Shown: positions 34,961-46,249 of the stretch, piece after piece
How positions within the stretch are numbered: the stretch's first letter is position 1
How the letters are laid out: the number at the start of each line of letters is the position of its first letter
Translations under genes and position numbers: made by a program
DNA from: Hyperoodon ampullatus
Taxonomy: Eukaryota > Chordata > Mammalia > Artiodactyla > Ziphiidae
Direction: 5' to 3'
Assembly: GCA_949752795.1 (NCBI GenBank)
Contig: OX457071.1
Coordinates: 31,108,800 to 31,172,799, forward strand
Length of the DNA: 64,000 nucleotides
Notes under the pieces: model-generated
The model's database searches: none
The model's input: only the letters and a program-made list of their open reading frames with translations
Told to the model about the DNA's origin: nothing

Positions 34961-35639
34961 AAACAAATCTTATATTTTCAATTAGTTTCTCATATTTATG
35001 TGTGACTGGTTCATGTGTCTAATGTATACTAAAATCTTTGATATTTACCATCAAAGAGGAGCAAGAATATGTACTGTCTTCCTAATGACAAATTATAGTG
35101 ATTGCAAAGGTTTGACCAATCTTTTTCTGCCCTGTGTTTTGAAACACAACCTAGAGCTATTACCAAACCTTTTACGCCAGCTATAGTGAAGATGAGGAAT
35201 AGTATTTCTTAAACATGCACCCAGAGAAATGAGAGCAGATTGCTTTATAGAACATACATAAATTTGTGTCCTTGCTGTCCAGTAGGTTTCACATGAGTAT
35301 CTTTATATTTTATTATTTCTCTTAGACATATGTACTTTCTACCATCCACATTTATCATTTATGAGCATATCTTTCTTGATTTGTAAAATGAAGATATCAT
35401 CCAGGAAGGGCTCTTTGGCAAAGAAATAAACCCAATGAATGTGTGACTGGCAGGCTTGTTTAAATATACTTCTCAGTACGTTACAAATTCAAATGACATT
35501 TTCTGCATATGTCCAACATTGCGAGAACCGTAACATCCAGGCTTGCTCATGGTTTTTCTTTGGGCTATCCAAATAAGAAAACAAGTCTGTAACTTCCAGA
35601 CAGTAAGGCTGAAAGCAGTGTAAGGAAGTGTGATTCAGG

Positions 35640-35840
35640 TCAATGAGGTAATTGAAGAAATGTCATGACAACCAAAATTAAAATGAGCAGCCTCACATTT
35701 GCATGTGCCAGCTGCTCCTCAGGAAATCTTTCTGGCTGCTTTTTGTTCCTATTAGACAGGATAATGTGGCTGCAAATTACCTCCAAATGAAAGGGAATTG
35801 ACTCACCCTCAGCAGATATTGTCAGAGTGAACAAACCCTG
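35640..35840. promoter_or_regulatory. Candidate conserved enhancer-like block
   Basis: Contains 'gaggtaattgaag', an octamer ATTTGCAT close to an E-box CAGCTG ('catttgcatgtgccagctgc'), and 'gcaaattacctccaaatgaa' inside a repeat-free stretch. A regulatory role is inferred from site composition only. Confidence 0.25.
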
Positions 35841-38089
35841 GAAGGATGACTTTCAAAGGAATAAACTCAGAACCAAGCAAAACACACACAGGCAAGCACA
35901 CATACACACACAAGTATTTTTATTAATTTTTCTCTCCTGTTTCTGTTGTGATGACGCCTGGAGATCATTTTAAAACTTTCAAAATAAAAAGTTCCTTTCA
36001 ACCTCATACCATTCAAAGTTGCCTCGTGACTTGCTTATACATAGTCCTGTGCAAGGTGGTTCTGAAGGCCTTGGCTTCTTCCTAGTATGACCCAAAATCT
36101 CCTCAGGAGGATAGTAGTGCAATTGGAAGGGACCTTCCCTGCATCAGGTTATGGGCTTCACAGACTTGAAAAGTAGGTGCGTAATACCACCATGAGCACT
36201 TCCACTGAGTCTTCTATAAATATAATACATAGAAATAGACGTCTTGTCCTTTGTCTGTATGCTTGTGCTCCTGTGCTTCACAGATTTGGAGGGCCACTGC
36301 AGTGAGGTCTGTGTGCCCCATGTCCCAGGGAACTGAGCAATGGGGCATTATCCTCTACAAGATATTTATACATGTGACTTTCTAGGTGAATCCCTAGGAC
36401 TCACAGTGACGTGGGAATCACTTTCTTCCGTCAATTGTTGGCATCTCCCTTGGCCATTCATCAGCTCAAATCAAATTAAGTTCTCATGCAGTTGACACAG
36501 TTTCCTCCTTGCCTGTTGCAATTGCTGAGCCAAGCAGAGTGGATTGGCATCTTCACTGTCTTGGTGGCACAAAGCCTCAAAATAGTGGAACAACTTTTCA
36601 TCAGTGCAAAAAATGTTCCAGAAGATACTTGCTCTGTTCAATACACTTGTACATTTATTCTAGAATGTAAAAGAATATAAAAATAAATGATTCATCTAAT
36701 CTCTCATTTTGTTAAATGTAAGACAGTGATTTCGAGTCAGAAATGGCAAATTCTCCTGAAAGTGCTAGGGAAAATTACTCTTAATACCTCTATCTTGTTA
36801 AGTTACCATAGTAATAAAATCTCATTCTACGAAGGTAACTTTCTCAACAGGTCAGAGCTTGAAACTGTACGTTGTAAACTTCTAAATACAAAGGAAGGCA
36901 TAAGTTTATTTACTGGAGTTCAAACTTTAGAGATCTGACAGCTTTGAGGACTTTAAAAGATACTGAATCAATTGCTACAAAAGAAAAAACTCTTGACAAT
37001 TTAATTGGTATAGTATTACAACTGAAGAGACTATTTGGTGATTTATGAAGGGCATGTTTATGATCTGGGTTTGGGAATTTTTGCATGAAAGGTGAATTTG
37101 TGCTCAGAACGTTTGCATCTTCAAAGACCCATGAGTTTGACTGTGGGTACGTGTAACATTTGGTTTGGAAACATATGAAAGAAACACTGCTATACCTTAA
37201 GAATGTGATTTAACTGTCAATTTACTTGGATACACTGATTTACTGTTTTAAGTTATTTTATAATGTACTACGTATATACGTCTGCATTGGACGCATCTAT
37301 CTCCAAGCTTTAGAAGCTCCTGGAGAGTTGAGATTATCTTCATGTAACTGTCACAATTAGTACACACCAAAGGCAGCCAGGCTTTTAACTTTTTCTAATG
37401 CTGAGTTGCTTCATTCAGTGAAATCTCCTCAATTCTGTTTGATCTCAAGTGTACTGCGAACTGAATAAAGAAAAGACTGAATGAATGAAGTCAAACATAG
37501 CAAAGATGATGCTTCTGGAATGGCTACTTAGTTCCTCCTCATTAAAGAAAAAAATACCAAAAAAAGAGAGAAAACATGATGCCTGACATCAAGAAGTGCA
37601 ATCTAGTTGGAGAAGATAAATATACAGATCTGATTTATCTAGAGACTAATTGCAAAGCAGTCTGTGACAAGTGTGAGATTGTTTAGTGTACACTGAGCTT
37701 GCAGTTGTTAGAGAACTGGTGAGCAGATAGCCATCAGCCCTGGGCAAGTCGTGATTTGTTTCATCTCCTCTAGGGTCCTCCCTTCCATTTCAGCTCTCCT
37801 CTTACTGGGAACTTGCTGTCCAGGAGCCCCATCACTCATTGAACCGATACGAGGGAGACTTATGGGATCCAAGCCTTTTCTCTGTATCCCCTTTGGAACC
37901 TGGAACCAAAATGTGTTTTGTTTCCTCTGAAACCAAAGTATCAACTATGACATAATAAAATAAAAATTTATGGAAAGACATCTATAATGAACAAAATATC
38001 AAAATTTTATATAAGGCCAGGATCAGTACAGTATGACTGATTTTTTCTTTTGCCTCAAGCTAATGTGGCTTGGTACGATAAGGTCCTAA

Positions 38090-38560
38090 TCCTGTCTTTC
38101 AAATTTTTAAAATTTTGTTTATTATGGCTTTTCTTGCATTAATTTTTTTTTTTTTTTTTTCTGTACGCGGGCCTCTCACTGTTGTGGCCTCTCCCATTGC
38201 GGAGCACAGGCTCCGGACGCGCAAGCTCAGCAACCATGGCTCACCGGCCCAGCTGCTCCGCGACACGTGGGATCTTCCCGGACCAGGTCTCGAACCCGTG
38301 TCCCCTGCATCGGCAGCTGGACTCTCAACCACTGCGCCACCAGGGAAGCCCCATTTTGAGTTTATTTTTGTATATGGTGTTAGAGATGTTCTAATTTCTT
38401 TCTTCTGCATGTAGCTGTCCAGTTTTCCCAGCATCACTATGGAAGAGACCGTCTTTTCTCCATTGTATATTCTTACCTCCTTTGTCGTAGATTAGTTGAC
38501 CATAAGTGCGTACGTTTATTTCTTGGGTGTCCCCTTAAATTTTGCACCTGAGGTCAGTGA
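38090..38560 (-). mobile_element. LINE-1 ORF2 fragment, antisense, split by a SINE
   Basis: Right part 38353-38560: 'gtttatttttgtatatggtg', 'tagctgtccagttttcccag', 'gaagagaccgtcttttctcc', 'ttgtcgtagattagttgacc' are the reverse of L1 ORF2. The left part to about 38141 fits the adjoining ORF2 segment. Broken frames. Confidence 0.75.
38142..38352 (-). mobile_element. Short CHR-1-type SINE without clear TSD
   Basis: T tail 38142-38160, then an antisense short-form body ending 'ccaccagggaagcccc'. The host L1 flanks abut without an obvious repeated target, and a few host bases may be missing. Confidence 0.92.
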
Positions 38561-38940
38561 TTCATTCAACTTACCCTAGCTAAGTTCAGTCCTGCTACAG
38601 GGTCATTGATGATTAAGGGGTAAAGAAGGAAGGAAAATTTGTGTGGGAGGTCTACATGAAGAATATCATTTCCAATTATGTCAGAACATTATAATTAAGC
38701 TTTGCTAGAATGAAACAATAGTAAAAAAGCCAGAAGAAAGATAATAGGTCAATTACACACTTGGGAATTCTCATAGCCACAAGAGGGCATCAATTAAAAT
38801 TTTGAGAGAATATGCACTCCAAGAGAGTATGGAAAGAAAAGGACAGAGGACAAAGGACTCATCTGAGAATTACAGTTAGTTCTAAGTGACAAATTTTTCT
38901 CTAGTGGATTATCACTTTCACAGTATAACACATATTCTAA
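38561..38940. other. Single-copy, nothing recognised
   Basis: AT-rich sequence without gene or repeat signature. Confidence 0.4.
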
Positions 38941-38941
38941 A

Positions 38942-39126
38942 ACAGTGCTTCTGAAACTTTAACACATGCATCTGAATCACCTGGAGGGCTTGTTGAAATG
39001 CAGACTACTGGGCTTCCAAGACTCTACTTCAGTAGATTTGGGGTACGGGCTGAGAATTTACATATCTAGCAGGTTCCCAGGAGGTGTTGATACTTCTAGT
39101 CCAAGGCCCATAACTTGAGAAGTGGT
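38942..39126. mobile_element. MER5A-type hAT DNA transposon fossil
   Basis: 'acagtgcttctgaaacttta', 'tgaatcacctggagggcttg', 'actacttcagtagatttggg'-like middle, 'gctgagaatttacatatcta', 'gcaggttcccaggaggtgtt', ending 'aacttgagaagtgg'. The inverted ends CAGTGCTTCT and AGAAGTGG reflect the hAT termini. Non-autonomous, no coding capacity. Confidence 0.8.
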
Positions 39127-39129
39127 TAA

Positions 39130-40495
39130 GTGGTGGGCTAGAATAAACAGAACTTTACAAGAGTGGTTTGCTTAAAAATTTATGTAGTAAAATCCCCTAT
39201 GGAGAAAACTAATTCTATTATTTCCTACTAACTATAAACTCTTCAGGAAGAATCAAGAGAATTATTCTCCCATTCCTCCTAGACCAGACAAGTAGCAACA
39301 AATAAGGCTAGTTGGAGCAAGATAATAGAGAACGGTAGGGCTTGTAAACTGGAGATGACATGTCCAGTCTACAGGTATTGAAGTTCAATTAAAACAAAGT
39401 AAATCCCTATGGAAGACAAACAATTTGTACCTCTGACATCTGGACTCAACAAGAATATTTAACTGATCTTCTGAGAAAGAAAGGTGCTCAGAGTCTTGGT
39501 GATTTAAAATTTGATAAGGGGAGCAACCAAGTTCCTGCAAAATTGATTTGATTCTTGCTACTGAGGTGGGTAAGAGCAACGGTTTGGACAAGAGACATAG
39601 ATCAGAGCCTGTTAAAATGCAGCTCCTTTAAAAAAAAAAGCAGCCCCTTGCAGCTGGAAAGACTGAAAACTAAGCCCAGTGATCCTGGGAGCTTTGGTGA
39701 AGGCCCTTAAGTCCCTCATGGATGGAACAATTGGGGCTGCCTGACAGCTGCCCATATTTGAACAAACCACTAAAACATGGGCTATAGCAGCCATAAGCAC
39801 ACAGAACTTGAGGAATGATGCTGTCCTTTATTTTTCTCTACCCCACAAATTTTGAGGTCCTTCTATAGCCCAAGGCAAGAGAAAGGAGAACTGAAAATCA
39901 CTGAGTTTGGACTTCCAAGAAATGGTGGAAAATAAAAAGCTCAATTTGTCTTTAATGTGATTTAGCAAAATGCAGAAATGTGAAATTTCTTGGATTCCAA
40001 CTGTCATGGGGCAACTCATACATTTTTCAGTCAGAGTAGAAAATTTGGTAGCAGACCAGCCCAATCTGGGGCACTTGCTTGACCACTGTTGGTTCACAGA
40101 GTAATATATGGAGCCCATATGTCTCTCCCTATCATAAGAATTTGCTGAGAAGCAATCAGCTCCACTTTTGCTTCCTTCAGCATGAATGACGTGTCACAAC
40201 CTGTTTTTTCACATCAAATCCAGTGAGTCAGCTGAGAATTATATAACAGTTTGAAGCATGCCAAGCAAGTTACTAGCAAGAAACATGTCTCATGGTTAGG
40301 CATGGGTGCCTGATTGGGTCTCAGTGTAAATAAGCTTCTGCACAGGCTACTTGAGTTCCATTTCTAGCCTTACAAATGGTGGAATAAGGAGACATGCGTG
40401 GGATGATAAAATGACCAATAAATCAAACTAATTCAGCAGAAGCAGAAACTCAGATCTAGAGATATGGGTAAGCAGTAAGCCATCTCCACCTTCTA
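39130..40495. other. Single-copy stretch, no gene seen
   Basis: Short frames only. A TGAGTCAGC (AP-1/MAF-like) site near 40225 is noted without further support. Confidence 0.45.
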
Positions 40496-40499
40496 GAAC

Positions 40500-40720
40500 A
40501 TGTGTCTGCAAACTATGCCCTTGGGCCAAATCTGGATGCCACCTGTTTCTTTGAATAAAGTTTTATTGGAACACAGCCACGCTCATTTGTTTACATTGTG
40601 TCTATGGCTGCTTCAATGGGAGAGTTGAGTTACGTGACAGAGACTGTATGGCTTACCAGGCTGAAAATATTTACTCTCTGCCATTTACAGAAAAAACTTG
40701 CTGACTCCTGCTCTATGAAG
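40500..40720. mobile_element. hAT-type non-autonomous transposon fossil
   Basis: 'gtctgcaaactatgcccttg', 'ggccaaatctggatgccacc', 'ataaagttttattggaacac', 'agccacgctcatttgtttac', 'acagagactgtatggcttac' and 'aaaaaacttgctgactcctg' form a well-known mammalian hAT relic with complementary ends ('tgcaaact' against 'cttgctga'-type). I do not assign the subfamily. Confidence 0.65.
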
Positions 40721-41429
40721 AAGAGAACTCAGAGTCTCCCAATTCACTAAATTCACCTGGAATATGTTCCAACTAATTTTATTTATATCTCAAAGGACAA
40801 CGTACCTCAGTGATATTTGGTCACAGTAATATATGTGAACAAATTTGATAGAAAATATCAATATCCTTAATCTGGTGACATATGACATATAGTCCCATCT
40901 GATGGTGACTTTCAGTCTGTTTTTTAGGCTCCAACTTTAATAATTGGTCCTAAATTTCAGATCTTCCTATTCCTTTAGTTGGATTGCAAGCTGGCAGAAT
41001 TATTGCCATGATATGCCCATAATTGTCCCATAAGGTAACAAGTTACTTTCTGGCCTTGCCTGACATTACTCTGTGTAGGTAAAATGAAGAAATTGGCACG
41101 TTTGTTCTCCCAGCTGCATGCCTTTTCTTTCGTTTGAAAGATCTCATCAGTTGCAGCAGCCTAGTGTCCTCAGATTCTCTTCCTATCAAAACCTGCCCTC
41201 ACAAGAAAACATAATAAATTCACTCACAGTAAAATACAAATAACGTATAACAATACAAGATCACCTTTCCAGAGGTATCAAAGTTCCTAGATGCACCAGC
41301 AAGTTAAGTGGTAAACAAATTTTTCTTTCATTCTCTCTTTTTGAGGTCAGGATATAAAGAAAAACATAGCACCAAGTAAGCTAGTAGCTTCTTCCACTAA
41401 GAGCTAGTTCCTCTGTGCTTAATCTATAA

Positions 41430-41650
41430 TCCAAGAACCTCTACATCAAAATCACCCAGGGGGCTTCCCTGGTGGTGCAGTGGTTGAGAGTCCGCCTGCC
41501 GATGTAGGGGACATGGGTTCGTGCCCCGGTCCGGGAAGATCCCACATGCCGCGGAGCGGCTGGGCCCGTGAGCCATGGCCGCTGAGCCTGCGCGTCCGGA
41601 GCCTGTGCTCCGCAATGGGAGAGGCCACAACAGTGAGAAGCCCGCGTACT

Positions 41651-41691
<41 letters not shown>

Positions 41692-41845
41692 CCCAGGATA
41701 CTTAATAAAAATGCAGATCTTGAAGCCAAATTCTGGACCGACTAAATCAAAATATCTGAAGATAAGTCACTGGAATCTTTATTTCAACAAGCACAAGTTC
41801 CTCTTCATGATTTTAACGTTGAGTAAAGTTTGAAAACTATTGCAC
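41430..41845 (+). mobile_element. MER5A-type hAT fossil split by a SINE
   Basis: Left part to 41460 ('aagaacctctacatcaaaat') and right part from 41689 ('acccaggatacttaataaaa', 'aatgcagatcttgaagccaa', ending 'gtttgaaaactattgcacta') join into one MER5-like element. The SINE 41461-41688 interrupts it. Confidence 0.65.
41461..41688 (+). mobile_element. Short CHR-1-type SINE, sense, very young
   Basis: Begins 'gggcttccctggtggtgcag', with A box TGGTGCAGTGG and B box GGTTCGTGCC, and a complete short-form body to 41652. An uninterrupted 36-A tail (41653-41688) follows. Perfect duplication 'aaaatcacccagg' at 41448-41460 and 41685-41697. The long pure tail makes this the most recent-looking insertion in the window. 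Confidence 0.96.
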
Positions 41846-42104
41846 TATAGTGTGTGCAATTATTCTGCCCACTGGACTCATATCTTGATGGGTAGTAATG
41901 GTAGGCTGGAGATGCTCCAGGACCTGACTTGCTCAGTCTGATTGGCCACTTAATGGTCCTCTGACTTACAGGTGAGCTGATGAATTTCTCACACTACAAG
42001 GGCTCTCTCTATTGGGGGCTGGTGTAATGTTGCAGAGTGTAAAATGTACATTGATTATTTATTTTCACATTAACTGCACAGAACAATGATATGAGGTAAT
42101 CATT

Positions 42105-42400
42105 AGTATGTTTCAGGAAAGTGACCCAGTTTCCTTCATTGTAAAATGGGGATTTTTTAACAAAGCCTATTTCAAAATGTAGTGAGAATTGAGATAATGC
42201 ATTTAAAAGTGCATAGCATGCAGGAAGTGGTTAATAATGTCAAAAATTACTGTTGCTAATTTTATATAACATGAGAAAATTAAAGCTCAGTAGTTTTATT
42301 CAATAGGTCTGTTACACAACTTGTAAGATGCCAAGAAGAAGATTTGGAACCCAATACTTTTTGGAGTCAGTCTTTCTTTTACCCAGAGGTTGATTTCCCA
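42105..42400. repeat. MIR fragments
   Basis: 42120-42265 resembles sense MIR ('gtgacccagtttccttcatt', 'gtaaaatggggattttttaa', 'gtgagaattgagataatgca'). 42275-42400 resembles an antisense MIR piece ('gttacacaacttgtaagatg'). Ancient. Confidence 0.5.
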
Positions 42401-43254
42401 TTTATCATGAAACTCATACTGAGTTTCAGAGTCCCTCATTTGCATGGACCCCTTCCAAGACTCTAAGATCGACCCAGAAAGGCAATATGCTCACAGAGCC
42501 AACATTTTTATAACATTTGCAAAAGTTAGATAATTTAATCGCAATTGGTATAGAAAACTATTTCTTTCCAGTTCTATTCTGTCATGCTTTTTCTCTTTTT
42601 GTTGGCATTGAAGTGGCTACAGGCATTTACAACTAAAAGAAAATTGAGTTGGGGATAATTTCAGCTTGGATTTTGTGGGATGTTTTTACGTGGTTTGTAA
42701 TCACTTCTGTATATAGTTACATTATTACTACCAGGCTCAATGTATAATTGACTTCAATAAATAATCTTACTGACTATTTTTCCAGTCTTCATGGTATCAT
42801 GATACGATGGTATCTAGACGAGAGCTTATATTTTATGAAGGTGCACCTGAGTACCCAGCACCAAGCACTGAACGCATATGCATAGTGGAAGTGAAATTAG
42901 TTATGAATTATACAGCACCACAAGCTAGTCTGTGGCAAAACCTTACAGACAGCAGAAAAGTAAAATTATAAACAGAGGCTTCTGTTCTCACCAACGTTTA
43001 AGCAAAACAGAAGTTGTCTCTTGTCAGGAATATACTCAAACATATAGTGTATGCAATTATAAATGTTCCATAGTTTTTTCCTGCTTTTCTCCCTTTTTTG
43101 ATGGGATTGCACAAAACAGAATTTATCAGAATTCCTCAATTTGTAAATCACAAAAATGTAGCAGTTCTAAAAACCAGTGAGTACAAACTGTTTGTAAATC
43201 ACACATTTATATATCCCTCCCCCAAATATTATAAAATATCTGACTAGACTTATA
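42401..43254. other. Single-copy, nothing recognised
   Basis: AT-rich. Overlapping frames at 42932-43180 and 42966-43151 lie on opposite strands, without family signature. Confidence 0.4.
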
Positions 43255-45160
43255 ACAAATTGAGAAACTGAATTAGTAACTAAACATCTTTCTTCAAAAT
43301 AAAGTTCAAGTCCAGAAGACTTCACTGGTGAATTTTCTCAAATGTTTAAGTAAGAAACAATACCAATCCTACTCAAATTCCTTTGGAAAATAGAGAAGGA
43401 AGGAACACTTACTAACTCATTCTATGAGGTCAGTATTACCCTGATGTCAAAGCCAGACAAAAACACTCCATGAAATGAAAACTACAGGTCAATGTCCCTC
43501 GTGAAAAAGGATGCAAAAATCTTCAACAAAATATTAGTAAATAAAATCCAACAATATATGAAAAAGGATTATGCATTTTTACCAAGGTATGCAAAGTTGG
43601 CTTAACATCTGGAAATTGATCAATATAATATATAATATTACCAGGATAAAAGACAAACCTATGTGATCATCTCAATAGATGCAGCAAAACATTTGAAAAG
43701 ATCCAACACCTATTTATGATAAAAGCTCTCAACAAATGAGGACTAGAAGGGAAATTTTGCAACCTGTTAATGGAATTAAAAACAAAACAGAATGGCCATC
43801 ATCAAAAAGTCTACAAATAATAAATGTTGGAGAAGGTGTGGAGGAAAGGTGGGAACGTAAATTGGTGCAGCCATTATGGAGAACAGTATGGAGGTTCCTT
43901 ATAAAAAACTAAAACTAGAGTTATCATATGAACCAGCTATTCCACTTCTGGGCATATATCCAGAGAAAACTCAAAAAGATACATACACTCCAATGTTCAT
44001 AGCAGCGCTATTTATAATAGCCAAGTCATGGAATCAACCTAAGTGTCCATTGACAGATGAATGGATAAAGAAGATGTGGTGTATACATATAATGGAATAT
44101 TACTCAGCCATAAAAAGAATGAAATAATGCCATTTGCAGTAAAATGGGTGGACCTGGCGATTATCATATTAAGTGAAGTAAGTCAGGTAGAGAAAGACAA
44201 TTACCATATGCTATCACTTATATGTGGAATCTAAAAAAAATGACACAAGTGAACTTATTTACAAAACAGAAATAGACTCACAGACATAGAAAACAAACTT
44301 ATGGTTAACAAAGGGGAAAGAAGGAGGAAGGATAAATTTGGAATTCAGGATTAACAGATACAGACTATTATGTATAAAATAGATAAACAACAAGGACCTA
44401 GAATATAGCACAGGTAACTATATTCAACTATATTCAATATCTTTTAATAACCTATATTGGAAAAGAATCTGAAAAATTATATATATATAATTATATATAT
44501 GTATATATATATTAAAGAATCACTTTGCTGTATACCTGTAACATTGTAAATCAAGTATAAAAAAAAAACAAAGCAAGAAAACTTGTCACTAACATCATAG
44601 TGGTAAAAGATTGAGTGCTTTCTCCCTAAGAAAAGGAACAAGTAAGAATGTTCACTCTCAAAACTTCTATCAAACATTTTACTGGAGCTTCTAGTCAGTG
44701 CAATAATGCAGGAGTAAAAAATTAAGGGCATACAAACTGGAAAAAAAAAGAAAGTAAAATTGTCTTTATTGACAGACAATATGATCCTGTATGTAGAAAA
44801 TCATAAATATATTTTTTAAAAAACCTACTATAACTAATAAGCAAGTTTAGCAAGGTTGCAAGAAACAAGATCAATAAATTTAAAAAATCAACGGTATAAA
44901 GTACAAGCAATGCACAATCAGAAAATAAAGAAAACAGTTCCAATCACAATAATATCAAAAACAATAAGACAATAAAGAATAAATTTAACAAAACAAGGAC
45001 AAACGGGCCTGAGAGAACTTTCTGGGTTGATGGAAATTTTTAGAAACATGTTGTACAACTATATAAATTTACTAAAAATCACCAAACTGTGACCTCGCAA
45101 TGATAAATTTTATGGTATGTTAACTATGCCTCAATAACACTGATTAAAAATGTATAGACA
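43255..45160 (+). mobile_element. Old LINE-1, sense, carrying a nested younger L1
   Basis: Old ORF2 sequence 43255-43770 ('agtccagaagacttcactgg', 'actctatgaggtcagtatta'-like region, 'catctcaatagatgcagcaa') breaks off and resumes at about 44584 ('cactaacatcatagtggtaa', 'agtcagtgcaataatgcagg', 'gacagacaatatgatcctgt'), ending with an L1M-type 3' region to about 45160 ('gagaactttctgggttgatg', 'atgcctcaataacactg'). All frames are broken. Confidence 0.8.
43776..44573 (+). mobile_element. Younger 5'-truncated LINE-1 nested in old L1
   Basis: Begins at 'aacagaatggccatcatcaa', encodes the damaged ORF2 C-terminus (43876-44127 keeps 'IMEYYSAIKRMK'), then the 3' UTR with an AT microsatellite (44477-44515), 'gaatcactttgctgtatacc' and an A-rich tail. 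A plausible duplication is 'aaaacaaaaca' left and 'aaaacaaagca' right. ORF2 is truncated at both levels, so inactive. Confidence 0.82.
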
Positions 45161-45410
45161 GAAAAAAGCATCTCTCTACTCTCATAAGAAGTAGAAATAT
45201 CTTTCTTTTCTCATAAAAATTATAAAATTGTCACATGATGAGGCAAAGATTATGCAGCAAAAATGCAGGGGAAAGTGTTTTAGAGGTTTGTTAGTCAATG
45301 AATAAATAAATAGATTTTTTGTCTGAACTTCGTAGTATTTTTCAGCATTAAAAATGTTTTTCTCTAAATAAGTGTCTTATTTTTTTAATTTATAATTTGT
45401 ATTGCTATTC

Positions 45411-45706
45411 TTTTTTAAAAAATAAATTTATTTATTTATTTTTGGCTGCGTTGGGTCTTTGTTGCTGCACGCGGGCTTTCTCCAGTTGTGGCGAGCGGGG
45501 TTACTCTTCGTTGCAGTGCGCGGGCTTCTCATTGTGGTGGTTTCTCTTATTGCAGAGCACGGGCTCTAGGTTTGCAGGCTTCAGTAGTTGTGGCCCACAG
45601 GCTCAGTAGCTCCGTGGCAAGTGGGATCTTCCCGGACCAGGGATCGAACCCATGTCCCCTGCATCGGCAGGCGGACTCTCAACCACAGTGCCACCAGGGA
45701 AGTCTC
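45411..45706 (-). mobile_element. Long-form CHR-1 SINE, antisense
   Basis: Tail (TTTA)n, then the extra 3' segment 'ggctgcgttgggtctttgtt' through 'gttactcttcgttgcagtgc', then the body to 'tgccaccagggaagtc'. Duplication 'tgtattgctattc' at 45398-45410 and 'tgtattgcttttct' at 45707-45720. Confidence 0.9.
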
Positions 45707-46059
45707 TGTATTGCTTTTCTTAAAGGGGGCCCTAAAATTGTGTAAGTTTGAGTTTTAAAAAATCCACTTCTGTTCCTATTCCTGTTCCCTAGTCCCTTTC
45801 GCTACAGGGAACCACTTTTACTGGTTTATTATATAGGCATAGCTCAGAGATAGTGTGGGTTCAGTTCCAGACCACCACAATAAAATGAATATCACAATAA
45901 AGCAAGTCACATAAAAAATTTTGTTTCCTGGTGCATATAAAAGTTATGCTTACACTGTACTATAATCTATTGTGTGCAGTAGCATTGCATCTAAAAAATG
46001 TATATACCTTAATTGAAAAATACTTTATTGCTGAAAAGTACTAAACATCATCTGAGCCC

Positions 46060-46214
46060 TCAGCAAGTTATAATCTTTTTGCTGGTGGAGGCTCTTGCCT
46101 TGATGTTGATGGCTGCTGACTGATCAGGGGGCTGGTTGCTGAGGGTTGGAGAGGCTGTGGAAATTTCTGAAATAAAACAGCAGTGAAGCTTGCCTCATTG
46201 ATTGACTCTTCCTT

Positions 46215-46249
<35 letters not shown>

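Larger units (their letters stand above)
33266..38000. other. Long repeat-poor AT-rich stretch
   Basis: No young repeat for about 4.7 kb, apart from a (GTTTT)n patch near 33428-33448, a CA-rich patch at 35880-35912 and a possible L2 remnant near 37290-37470. Open frames are short. It includes two enhancer-like blocks described separately. Confidence 0.5.
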
